NCBI GenBank assembly: GCA_024867545.1
Contig: JANFNE010000055.1
Location: forward strand, 186,001-250,000
Origin: Phytopythium helicoides
Taxonomy: Eukaryota; Oomycota; Peronosporomycetes; Pythiales; Pythiaceae
Direction of reading: 5' to 3'
Length of the DNA stretch: 64,000 bases
Shown one piece after another: positions 1 to 9,307 of the stretch; the stretch's first letter is position 1, and each line of letters begins with the position of its first letter. A program made the translations under genes and the position numbers. The notes below the pieces were generated by a model. The model was not told the DNA's origin, did not search any database, and saw only the letters and a list, made by a program, of their open reading frames with translations.

Positions 1-78
1 TGATCGAAGAGGTTTATTGTCGATTTTCCAGCGCGTTCATCACTGCCTCAACGCTTCCGCGTGAGCGTCCAGGTCGCC

Positions 79-1284
79 ATGACTAAAGGTCGCTTCGTCG
101 TCAACCCGTTTGCGCCGCTCAACTTAACACCTCAGGACCAGGCAAACATCCAGGATCTAGCCAGCACGCTCATACAAGCAAACCTCGATCGCTACTCTGA
201 ATTCATCAAGTTGGGCAAGCGAAAGGTTGATACGACGCAGTGGAAGCTTACCAAGGAACGCGACGATGTTCAGGTGTACGTAGAGCGCCCACACGTCGTT
301 GCCGCCCGCCCGCAAGACAAGTTCTCTGTCTCTGGCTTGCCGGCTCTTCTATCGGTCGGAACCATGGCTGGAAAGCTGGATGACACGATGTTCGGCGTAG
401 TCAACCCGACGCTCGAGATCATGAGGATTAAGGCGTCGTACGTCGACGATATTCAAGGCGCGGCAGTTCTGTCAACGATTGGCAGTCCAACAGTTGATGA
501 CCCGTTCTACTCTCTCGTCGTGAAATGGATGGAGTTCGACATTCCAGGTTCGTCGCTCAACCTCGTCAAGAACCGCGACTACATCTACGTCGAAGGAACT
601 GGATACGTTTTTCTGGACAACGGAGAGCGAGTGGGCTACCACTTGCTCCACTCTGTCAACTTCCCACAGACTCACGAGCTTCCGAATCGTGTGCGGGGCA
701 ACATCTCCATCTGCGGCTTCTTCCGACAGATTGCAGGCGATGTCATGGAGCAGTACGTCACGGGTATCATGGATCCTCGTGGTGACATGATCCGAGTCCT
801 GGCTGTGCCCAATCTCGCATCGGCTTTCTTGTCGACACTCAAGTATGCAAACTGCGGGCAACTCAAGAAATTGTCGTTCATGCTGGAGCAGAAGTACGAC
901 CAAGCCAGGGCTCATGGAACTCCGAACACTGAGCCAAAGTGTGTGACGTGCTCAAGTACTATCTCAGGTCGACGCATTGGCGACTTTGGAAAGAGTAGCA
1001 GCACCTGTAAGCTCTGCTTCGGCCACGTGTGCGCGTCATGCAAGATTCAGAAGAAGTTGAGCTTCGTCTCGGCCGATCTCCTGCTTTCGCAGCGGAAGGT
1101 GACTTTTTGTACCCGATGCCTTGCTGACGTGGCTCGAATGAACACAGCTGACGTAGCCCGGAGCCAGATCATCGCCTCGGGTGGCAGTGGGAAGCTAGCG
1201 TACCAGTCATCAAACTCCTACCCAGGCTCGTTGAGTGCTTCCGAATGCAGCACAGTCTCCGACATGTCATCCTTCGCTAGTTAG
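79..1284 (+). CDS. START-like / FYVE-like zinc finger protein (group A)
   Basis: Predicted lipid-binding protein of 401 residues, single exon. The open frame extends to 61, but that codon is GTG; the first ATG is at 79 and gives the family-typical beginning MTKGRFVVNPF. The START-like region covers about residues 85-270, with LDDTMFGVVNPT, KASYVDD, VKWM, KNRDYIY and GYHLLHS. Eight FYVE-spaced cysteines follow: C288/C291, an 18-residue linker, C310/C313/C318/C321, then C344/C347. The basic RRHHCR motif of classical FYVE domains is absent, so PI3P binding is doubtful. The tail ends in a serine-rich peptide (STVSDMSSFAS). It is the only member of its group here and the first of the array. Exact function unknown; fold assignment is by motif recognition. 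Confidence 0.9.
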   Translation: MTKGRFVVNPFAPLNLTPQDQANIQDLASTLIQANLDRYSEFIKLGKRKVDTTQWKLTKERDDVQVYVERPHVVAARPQDKFSVSGLPALLSVGTMAGKLDDTMFGVVNPTLEIMRIKASYVDDIQGAAVLSTIGSPTVDDPFYSLVVKWMEFDIPGSSLNLVKNRDYIYVEGTGYVFLDNGERVGYHLLHSVNFPQTHELPNRVRGNISICGFFRQIAGDVMEQYVTGIMDPRGDMIRVLAVPNLASAFLSTLKYANCGQLKKLSFMLEQKYDQARAHGTPNTEPKCVTCSSTISGRRIGDFGKSSSTCKLCFGHVCASCKIQKKLSFVSADLLLSQRKVTFCTRCLADVARMNTADVARSQIIASGGSGKLAYQSSNSYPGSLSASECSTVSDMSSFAS

Positions 1285-1959
1285 GAATGCGATCGACGCT
1301 GGAAACTGATGTCGTGCTTGGAAATACTCAATACCTTTGCAGTGTCATGAAATTGTGATGCGGTTTGAGATGCGATAAATGGACTATCCTCTCTCGTTAT
1401 GAAGTGCAGACAATAGGCTAGGCGACTCATGTGAGTCCCGCACAGATATCGTGGTGCCATGGCGTACCACATTTGACGTCAGCAGCGCGATCGAATCAAC
1501 GCTCAGTTGGATGTTGCCTTTTCGTGTGCGCTACACGCCAGAGCCAGAAAAACATGGAACACCTTCGGAACGGTGAGCACGCGCTGCTTGGGTTGGTCGA
1601 GCCTCATTCAGAACACTGCCGAGTTCCAGCGGGGACTCATGGAGTCCGTTCTGACGCTAATTCATACTGCTTGGTGAGCCTGTCTGCCTGCCTGAGCTCA
1701 TTTCGTTGCACCTTGAAGTTCGATCGATCGATCGACTGTCGCCCTCGAGCCGGCAACACTATCCGCCACGGCCAAACCAACTTTCTGTCGAACGTGTTAC
1801 ACGCCTGCTCAACCCAAGTGAGACCATCAATGCGGCTTCAGGACAGCTTAGTCGGCTTGAAACCTCAACACATTCCCATCGCGCCACCTCACTTTCAAAT
1901 TCACCAGTCCAGTCCAGTACCAGAACCCCAGCGACGGCAAGCCACCAAAGCCAACCACT
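1285..1959. other. Intergenic, upstream region of the 1960 gene
   Basis: No supportable gene. It holds short palindromes (GACTCATGTGAGTC near 1424 and GGACTCATGGAGTCC near 1633), an oomycete-initiator-like GCTCATTTCG at 1696-1705, and a GATC-type short repeat at 1719-1735. The last ~280 bases resemble, in inverted orientation, the region upstream of the gene at 3943-5124. Confidence 0.6.
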
Positions 1960-2870
1960 ATGGGGAAAGACCGCTGCATGGCCAGTCCCTTCAGAGACCT
2001 ACAACTCTCCATTGAAGATCGACAAGGACTAGACAACCTCGCCAGATCACTCGTGCAAACCACCTTCGACAAATACCTCGCATACCTCGGGAGGAAGCAA
2101 CGCACCGTCGACACACGTGTGTGGAAACTCGCCAAACAAAAGGAAAACGTACAAGTCTACACCGAACGACCCACCGGAGAAGGCTCCCACCAGTTCGGAC
2201 AAGATGACACGCCCTCCGAACTACCCGCCATCAAGGTCGTCGGCAAACTCGAAGGACGACTCGATGACCTCATGTTCGGCGTCGTCAACCCGACGCAGGA
2301 TGTCATGCGCATCAAGGCGTCGTACGTGGACGACATCAGCGGCGCCGCCATCCTCGCGTCCATCGTCGAGCCGACGCCAGACAACCCGTTCGAGTCGCTC
2401 TCGGTCAAGTGGATGGAACTCGTGCTGCCGCTCAACTCGATCAACCTCGTCAACAACCGCGACTACGTGTTGATCGAAGGCACGGGGTACGTGACGCTGC
2501 CGAGTGGCGAGCAAGTCGGCTACCACTTGCTGCACTCGGTCAACTTCCCGCAGACGCATCCGCTCCCGGGGTGCACGCGCGCCAACATGTCCAAGTGCGG
2601 CTTCTTCCGCCAGGTCTCTCGCAACACCATCGAGGTGTACGCGACTGGCATCATGGATCCTGGTGGCGACTTGATTCGCATGTTGTTGGTCCCGAGCATG
2701 GCGTCGATGTTTTTGCGGATGCTTCGGTACGCGTCTTGCGGGTTGAGCAAGAAGCTGACGTGGTTGTTGGAGCAGAAGTTCAGTGAGTCGAAGCAGGCGA
2801 GTGGGAAGCGTCGAGATCCGAAGTGTGTGACTTGTTCGGTGGTGACGGGTAGTGGTTTTCTGAGCGGTTC
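1710..2870 (+). repeat. Left arm of large inverted repeat
   Basis: This stretch matches the reverse complement of about 4240-5510. The match covers the upstream GATC-repeat segment (patchy) and the group B coding region up to the zinc-finger linker (near-identical), and resumes beyond the linker. The arms are separated by about 1.4 kb including the gene tails. Edges are approximate, read by eye. Confidence 0.75.
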
Positions 2871-3132
2871 GAGTTCGTGTCAGTTGTGTTCGGGTCGTCT
2901 TTGCGGGATGTGCAAGATCGAGCGCAAGTTGAGTTTCATAACGGTGGATACGACCTTGACTCGTCGTCGCGTGACTTTTTGCAAGCGTTGTGTGCAATCA
3001 GCGGCAGATCTGAGCGCTGTGGATGCGGCCATAGCTCAGATTCGTACGAACAGCTATTCGAAGAGCCTCAGTTTTGCCGATGGTGTAACGGAGAGCAGCA
3101 CGATTTCCGACATGACCTCGTTGGCAAACTAG
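1960..3132 (+). CDS. START-like / FYVE-like protein (group B, copy 1)
   Basis: 390 residues, ATG at 1960, beginning MGKDRCMASPFRDLQL. The START-like part (about 85-270) is almost residue-for-residue identical to the copies at 3943, 7869 and 13244. Zinc ligands are C289/C292, a 14-residue linker, C307/C310/C315/C318 and C341/C344. The tail ends SSTISDMTSLAN, keeping the family S-x-x-SD-M-T/S pattern. Base composition shifts along the gene: the 5' part is CA-rich (CTC/CTA leucines) and the 3' part TG-rich (TTG leucines). With the gene at 3943-5124 it forms tail-to-tail arms of a large inverted repeat. Probable role, by family, is lipid recognition or transfer; no ligand can be read. Confidence 0.9.
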   Translation: MGKDRCMASPFRDLQLSIEDRQGLDNLARSLVQTTFDKYLAYLGRKQRTVDTRVWKLAKQKENVQVYTERPTGEGSHQFGQDDTPSELPAIKVVGKLEGRLDDLMFGVVNPTQDVMRIKASYVDDISGAAILASIVEPTPDNPFESLSVKWMELVLPLNSINLVNNRDYVLIEGTGYVTLPSGEQVGYHLLHSVNFPQTHPLPGCTRANMSKCGFFRQVSRNTIEVYATGIMDPGGDLIRMLLVPSMASMFLRMLRYASCGLSKKLTWLLEQKFSESKQASGKRRDPKCVTCSVVTGSGFLSGSSSCQLCSGRLCGMCKIERKLSFITVDTTLTRRRVTFCKRCVQSAADLSAVDAAIAQIRTNSYSKSLSFADGVTESSTISDMTSLAN

Positions 3133-3942
3133 TTGCGTAAGACTGAGGTGATGAATGAATCGATGGACGGCGCAAAGATATTGTCTACGAAGATTTGTTG
3201 TTTCTGCTCCGCTAATCCTGCATTTTTTTTGCCGAGGAGAGAAAAGACCCTAGACATGATCCGACAAAAGGAAGGTCATATGAGGTTACCGTAGCAAGCT
3301 GTGAGGCTAATGAATGCCTTAGTTGGCAATAGATATCTAGCATTGAGCTGCCATTGAGACTTCGTCTGGGGATATCGCAATACTTTGATTTCACTTGAGC
3401 ATGGAGATTATCTCTCGAACGACGAGTGAAAGCTAGTCTTGGATCGTATCACGACCATAAGGATCGTTATTTCTCCAGATACTCATCAATATAAAGCAGC
3501 AAAGCATAGTTAACCGCGACCTCATTACGCACAGTTGTAGTGGACATCCCTCCTAATCGCGGTCGGGAGCTGTATGCTCACAAGACAACGTGCGGACATG
3601 AATGTCATGTGCCGTCGAACTTAGTTTTGCAGCTAATGGAAGTGCTCAATGAGTTCGCACAGTCTTGAGTAACAAACCAAGTTGCAAAACATTAGTATAG
3701 GATGGCACCGAACTCTCCACGAGTCTATCAGACGATGAACGCATGCTATCGCGCGTAGCAACGCTTTTCACATGTATTTGCATTGCACACATCGTTCATA
3801 AGAGCATCATGATACAACAACAAGATCTACAAACAGCCAGACACAAAATCAATGCGCACAGTGCTTTCACTTCATCCACGACGATAAGCAAATGCAACCC
3901 GAAATCGAGAGCTACGCAACACACACGATGGTAATCACCGAA
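3133..3942. other. Intergenic between convergent group B genes
   Basis: About 810 bases, relatively AT-rich, serving as the 3' flanks of two convergent genes and the spacer of the inverted repeat. No gene, RNA or mobile element is supportable. The longest ATG frame (from 3743, 63 codons) shows no recognisable features. Confidence 0.5.
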
Positions 3943-5124
3943 TCAGTCTCCCAGCGACGGCTCTGTAGTTGACGATTTGTCCACGAGGCTATCGGTCGAG
4001 CAATCACCGAAGCTCAAACTCTTGGAGCGATTGTTACTGTGGATCTGGGCGATCGCGGCATCTACCGCGCTCATCTGAGCAGCGGATTGAATGCACCGCT
4101 TACAAAAAGTCACGCGACGACGAGTCAAAGTCGTATCCACCGTTATGAAACTCAACTTGCGCTCGATCTTGCACATCCCGCAAAGACGACCCGAACACAA
4201 CTGACAAGTGTCAAAGCCACCGAGAAACCCGCTACTAGTGATTGCCGAACAAGTCACACACTTCGGATCTCGACGCTTCCCACTCGCCTGCTTCGACTCA
4301 CTGAACTTCTGCTCCAACAACCACGTCAGCTTCTTGCTCAACCCGCAAGACGCGTACCGAAGCATCCGCAAAAACATCGACGCCATGCTCGGGACCAACA
4401 ACATGCGAATCAAGTCGCCACCAGGATCCATGATGCCAGTCGCGTACACCTCGATGGTGTTGCGAGAGACCTGGCGGAAGAAGCCGCACTTGGACATGTT
4501 GGCGCGCGTGCACCCCGGGAGCGGATGCGTCTGCGGGAAGTTGACCGAGTGCAGCAAGTGGTAGCCGACTTGCTCGCCACTCGGCAGCGTCACGTACCCC
4601 GTGCCTTCGATCAACACGTAGTCGCGGTTGTTGACGAGGTTAATCGAGTTGAGCGGCAGCACGAGTTCCATCCACTTGACCGAGAGCGACTCGAACGGGT
4701 TGTCTGGCGTCGGCTCGACGATGGACGCGAGGATGGCGGCGCCGCTGATGTCGTCCACGTACGACGCCTTGATGCGCATGACATCCTGCGTCGGGTTGAC
4801 GACGCCGAACATGAGGTCATCGAGTCGTCCTTCGAGTTTGCCGACGACCTTGATGGCGGGTAGTTCGGAGGGCGTGTCATCTTGTCCGAACTGGTGGGAG
4901 CCTTCTCCGGTGGGTCGTTCGGTGTAGACTTGTACGTTTTCCTTTTGTTTGGCGAGTTTCCACACACGTGTGTCGACGGTGCGTTGCTTCCTCCCGAGGT
5001 ATGCGAGGTATTTGTCGAAGGTGGTTTGCACGAGTGATCTGGCGAGGTTGTCTAGTCCTTGTCGATCTTCAATGGAGAGTTGTAGGTCTCTGAAGGGACT
5101 GGCCATGCAGCGGTCTTTCGCCAT
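3943..5124 (-). CDS. START-like / FYVE-like protein (group B, copy 2, inverted)
   Basis: 393 residues. The open frame runs to 5238, but that codon is GTG; the first in-frame ATG is at 5124 and gives MAKDRCMASPF, matching the MGKDRC start of its paralogues. The START-like core is essentially identical to the 1960 gene. Cysteines fall at 289/292, 307/310/315/318 and 341/344. The 14-residue linker between the first and second cysteine pairs is different (SAITSSGFLGGFDT), while the flanking codons are nearly identical again, a mosaic pattern. The tail (ending TTEPSLGD) is unrelated to copy 1 but resembles the end of the 13244 copy (VTEPSSVGD). Confidence 0.9.
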   Translation of the reverse strand: MAKDRCMASPFRDLQLSIEDRQGLDNLARSLVQTTFDKYLAYLGRKQRTVDTRVWKLAKQKENVQVYTERPTGEGSHQFGQDDTPSELPAIKVVGKLEGRLDDLMFGVVNPTQDVMRIKASYVDDISGAAILASIVEPTPDNPFESLSVKWMELVLPLNSINLVNNRDYVLIEGTGYVTLPSGEQVGYHLLHSVNFPQTHPLPGCTRANMSKCGFFRQVSRNTIEVYATGIMDPGGDLIRMLLVPSMASMFLRMLRYASCGLSKKLTWLLEQKFSESKQASGKRRDPKCVTCSAITSSGFLGGFDTCQLCSGRLCGMCKIERKLSFITVDTTLTRRRVTFCKRCIQSAAQMSAVDAAIAQIHSNNRSKSLSFGDCSTDSLVDKSSTTEPSLGD

Positions 5125-5510
5125 GCCACTTTGTTGGCTGAGGTGTTGCGCCTTGGCTGGTTGCTGCGGTCGCGTGCTGTTGGGCTGGTGAATTCCGAAG
5201 TGAGTGGTGTCTCTGGGATCGGTTTGCTTGGCATCCACGCGGCATGTTCATCTCGAACTACAAGAGATGATCAATCCAGCAAAGCGGCTGCGAAGCTCCA
5301 TTGATGGTCTCACTAAGCGTGTAATGGGCTTCGAAGGAAGCTTTCGGGTTGGGCTAAAGCGCAAAGTATTGCTCTCATGACGCACGGTGTTGCCGTGTCC
5401 CTCATGGCAGAACGAGGGTGACAGTATTATCGCTTCAGGTGAAAAAGCACAGAAAAAAAACGCTCGAACTTCAAGGTGTTGTAATGACCTCCATCGGTTC
5501 GATCGATCGA
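4240..5510 (-). repeat. Right arm of large inverted repeat
   Basis: Reverse-complement partner of about 1710-2870. Besides the coding region, upstream words are shared in inverted order: a caccttgaagttcgatcgatcg segment containing a GATC-type repeat (5498-5515) and a gtgagaccatcaatg segment. Boundaries are approximate. Confidence 0.75.
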
Positions 5511-6398
5511 TCGAACTCCATCCACTGTGAGCATGATCAAGACTTGGTTCGGAATGAACTCCTCCCACGCCGCCGAACTCGACGCAGTTCCACGGAGTGT
5601 ATTAGACGTCGACAACCCAATGCAGTCAAACTCACTGCCATCCGCTTTCGGTGAAGATGTGTTCTCTCTTTTCTGGTTCTGTCAAGAAGTCAGCGCTGTG
5701 TCAGTCCTTCCTTCCAAAAGATCTCACAAGGAAGGAAACTAACTGACTTGATTCCCGATCGGTCAGAACTGAGTAGCATGAATGCAAACCGTTTGATCAG
5801 CATTAGATTCTCCGTGCCTGAGAGCTTACTGGAGGCTTTTTGATCGAGCATTCCGTGCATTTGTAAGCTACCGGGGCTAGCACGAGTTGTTGACGATTCG
5901 ATGACGACAGGCGCAAGGCGACAGGCAATGAGTTACCGTGGCACTCCAATGTCGGCTCCCGACATGTACAACGCTCTCATGCATCATTGAACTTATACCG
6001 TATCTCCTCACGCTACTCCAGCTCATACAACGTTGGTTGTCCCTCATCACTCGCTGTCGGCGATCGATAGAACTGGTATGCGCTGGGATTTCTCCTCAAC
6101 GCATTGAAAAGAGTGATTAGTCGGCTTTTGTAGCTGAACGATATCACAAACCCTCATTCAAGAGACGACTTGTGAAGGAAGGAGGGTCGAGAGCGCGGAC
6201 GGTGACAATTCCTAATGACTGTCAGTGGCGAACCAGCATCGCTTTGAAGTTGGTGAGATCGAGTGACTCTGGAGGATAAAAAAGTAGCAACACCAAAAAT
6301 GCTAGTAGCCCCGAGCGAATGATCTGCAAGGCCAACGCCTCCAGACACCTCATGATGGTCGTTTCTTCCTCTCAAGTTTTTCTCATCCTTTAGCTTGC
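5125..6398. other. Intergenic, upstream of the inverted group B gene
   Basis: The proximal ~390 bases belong to the inverted-repeat arm and presumably hold the promoter of the 3943-5124 gene. The rest has many stops in all frames and no recognisable gene, RNA or transposon motif. Confidence 0.5.
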
Positions 6399-8937
6399 CA
6401 TGTTAGGTTGAAGTTGCATGCAAATACAAGCATCAGCCTCCATTAGCATTTGAACTGTCGAAGTGCATCCTAAATGGAAAGGCTTCATCCCCACTTCTCC
6501 TTCAGTTTTAGCCTCCTAAACGACATAAATCACACCGACACCAGGCTCAACTCCCAAGGGACACTCGATACGAATCTGTGCTGCTGTCTACGAATGGATG
6601 GTGCTATCTACAATTCACGAGGAGGTGGTATCTACTAATCCAAAAGTCACTTTCTACAGCATCAATCAACCAAGGCACCTTCCGCCTGCCGTGGCAGCTT
6701 CGACCAGGAGGCCTCGAAGCGCCAAAGATGTAGACTCTTAAGGCTCCGAGACCGCAATGCTGCAAAATTTGTCGCTTCCAGGCTCCTAGGCTCCAAAATG
6801 TCGATGCTCCAAGAGTTGCCGGCTCCCACGCTTCAAAATGGCTCCAAGGTTTCGAGATACCGACGTTTCGATGCGTGGGTGGTTCGGCGCTCGAGTACTC
6901 CTAGGTTTCTGTGCTTCGAGGCTCCAAGATACCCAGGATGACCTCAAGGCACAGTGGGCGAATTTTCCGAGATTCTGTTTGCTTCGCTATCACGGAAGGA
7001 ACTCAAAGACGGACAGCTCGATACGCCGCAAAACGTCACAAGACGGGTGTGGTGTTCGCTGCATGATTGATACTAAAGAGTCCGCGCGTATTGCACGACG
7101 GCGACTGCGTGTGCTCAAGTTGTACTAGGTGGTGTATCTTCACTCGTCGAGCCTTCACGAGGTATTGGAACCGGCTGGGTCCTATTCCGGTTTCGATACC
7201 AACGATAGCTCTGGTGGCAAATTGGCAGATGTCCGGGACTCCTTGGACTAAACTTTGTCCAAGAGAGGGTCATTGTTGGTAATGCTATCCAGATCGCTGG
7301 CATCCTTGTTGAGTGGGAAACCATTGTTATCACGCACCGCGGCAAGGGTCGTAGACGGCTCGACTACGGTACCGGAAACAATACTCTCGCGAGGTGGCTG
7401 ACCTCTTTAACGCCAACACCAGCTTCAGCGAGCTATCTTTGCACAACAAAATTGACGAGAGCAAATCTATGGGGCATACAGTACTGGCTATCTAGTTACT
7501 TTCTTGATGATCTCACAGCCACAGGCTTGAGAGTCTTCGTGAGGATCAAATCCAAAACAACTGTCACGAGCTAGTGCGGCGGCTCTGGTGGAGGTATATT
7601 GGTACAGTACTATGTAATGCACACCTTGCTGGAGCATCATGGCACCTGGTCTCGACATCTGGTCGGCGTCATACGGTGCAAGGGAAGTATTGCACGCTTT
7701 TTCGCGAACCCTCGGACCAGCATTAGCTATCTACAGCCGTTTGACAAGCTGGTCGAAAAGAGTTCGTCGAAGGAGCTCAATGCACCCTACAGTATCGTCA
7801 CATGAGACGAACCTTTCCGTTTAACACTTCAGATTTCGAAATCCACCTCTCAAGCGCTTCGACCACCCATGGGGAAAGACCGCTGCATGGCCAGTCCCTT
7901 CAGAGACCTACAACTCTCCATTGAAGATCGACAAGGACTAGACAACCTCGCCAGAGCACTCGTGCAAACCACCTTCGACAAATACCTCGCGTACCTCGGG
8001 AGGAAGCAACGCACCGTCGACACACGTGTGTGGAAACTCGCCAAACAAAAGGAAAACGTACAAGTCTACACGGAACGACCCACCGGAGAAGGCTCCCACC
8101 AGTTCGGACAAGATGACACGCCCTCCGAACTACCCGCCATCAAGGTCGTCGGCAAACTCGAAGGACGACTCGATGACCTCATGTTCGGCGTCGTCAACCC
8201 GACGCAGGATGTCATGCGCATCAAGGCGTCGTACGTGGACGACATCAGCGGCGCCGCCATCCTCGCGTCCATCGTCGAGCCGACGCCAGACAACCCGTTC
8301 GAGTCGCTCTCGGTCAAGTGGATGGAACTCGTGCTGCCGCTCAACTCGATTAACCTCGTCAACAACCGCGACTACGTGTTGATCGAAGGCACGGGGTACG
8401 TGACGCTGCCGAGTGGCGAGCAAGTCGGCTACCACTTGCTGCACTCGGTCAACTTCCCGCAGACGCATCCGCTCCCGGGGTGCACGCGCGCCAACATGTC
8501 CAAGTGCGGCTTCTTCCGCCAGGTCTCTCGCAACACCATCGAGGTGTACGCGACTGGCATCATGGATCCTGGTGGCGACTTGATTCGCATGTTGTTGGTC
8601 CCGAGCATGGCGTCGATGTTTTTGCGGATGCTTCGGTACGCGTCTTGCGGGTTGAGCAAGAAGCTGACGTGGTTGTTGGAGCAGAAGTTCAGTGAGTCGA
8701 AGCAGGCGAGTGGGAAGCGTCGAGATCCGAAGTGTGTGACTTGTTCGGTGGTGACGGGTAGTGGTTTTCTGAGCGGTTCGAGTTCGTGTCAGTTGTGTTC
8801 CGGGTATCTATGCGGGACATGCAAGGTTGAGCGCAAGTTGAGTTTCATAACGGTGGATACGACCTTGACTCGTCGTCGTGTGACTTTTTGTAAGCGGTGC
8901 ATTCAATCCGCTGCTCTGATGAGCGCTGTGGATGCTG
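6399..8937 (+). repeat. Segmental duplication, copy 1
   Basis: This block is nearly identical to 11612-14312. It comprises about 1.47 kb of non-coding DNA plus the group B gene as far as codon ~357. Similarity starts at catgtt(a/t)ggttgaagttgcatg and stops abruptly in the gene tails. Copy 1 lacks two segments present in copy 2: about 130 bases after 7130 and about 50 bases after 7166. Confidence 0.9.
6700..6930 (+). repeat. Degenerate GGCTCCAA-type short repeat
   Basis: Irregular, imperfectly spaced words of the type ggctccaa, ggctccga, ggctccta, gcttcaaaatg and gatgctccaag recur through this stretch and again at about 11920-12150 in the duplicate block. It looks like a decayed minisatellite; no coding role is apparent. 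Confidence 0.45.
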
Positions 8938-9074
8938 CAATTGCTCAAATACACGAGACGAGACGTTCAAAGGGGATCAGCTTCGCGAATCACGTGCCTC
9001 TGACGGACAACACAAGGTTGGACTCGTATGCGATAACGGAACAATCGATCTCGGGTGTATGGAATGGAGCTTAA
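7869..9074 (+). CDS. START-like / FYVE-like protein (group B, copy 3)
   Basis: 401 residues, ATG at 7869 (MGKDRCMASPF). Identical to the 1960 protein through the START-like region except for ARALVQ instead of ARSLVQ. Cysteine ligands are at 289/292, 307/310/315/318 and 341/344. The second knuckle reads CQLCSGYLCGTC, as in the 13244 copy and unlike the GRLCGMC of copies 1 and 2. The tail after about residue 357 is unique (ending ITEQSISGVWNGA) and lacks the SDT/SEMS-type ending of many relatives. The whole gene apart from that tail lies inside the 6399-8937 duplication, so its separation from the 13244 gene is recent. Confidence 0.9.
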   Translation: MGKDRCMASPFRDLQLSIEDRQGLDNLARALVQTTFDKYLAYLGRKQRTVDTRVWKLAKQKENVQVYTERPTGEGSHQFGQDDTPSELPAIKVVGKLEGRLDDLMFGVVNPTQDVMRIKASYVDDISGAAILASIVEPTPDNPFESLSVKWMELVLPLNSINLVNNRDYVLIEGTGYVTLPSGEQVGYHLLHSVNFPQTHPLPGCTRANMSKCGFFRQVSRNTIEVYATGIMDPGGDLIRMLLVPSMASMFLRMLRYASCGLSKKLTWLLEQKFSESKQASGKRRDPKCVTCSVVTGSGFLSGSSSCQLCSGYLCGTCKVERKLSFITVDTTLTRRRVTFCKRCIQSAALMSAVDAAIAQIHETRRSKGISFANHVPLTDNTRLDSYAITEQSISGVWNGA

Positions 9075-9307
9075 GTTTCCAGAAGTTCATATCTGTGAGG
9101 AATCAAAACCGTGTGATCATTCAAGTGCAGTCAGGACATTCATGTAGTGAACAGGAATCGGATTCGACATTTTGGATGGATTGTGCGCAATGCAGGCCGG
9201 TCATGCATGGTTTCATTCACAATCTTCTTCTCGTGGCTACTAACAGTAAACAGATTGATACAAGTGCTACGATTCATCATCCACCACAGATTGTTGACTA
9301 TTATACA

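Noticed and set aside
2221..2997. Long minus-strand frame (258 codons) across the 1960 gene, with mirror frames at 4039-4863 and in the other group B copies
   Set aside because: It is the antisense shadow of a conserved coding region; its Arg/His/Asp-rich translation follows from the GC-rich sense codons and has no domain.
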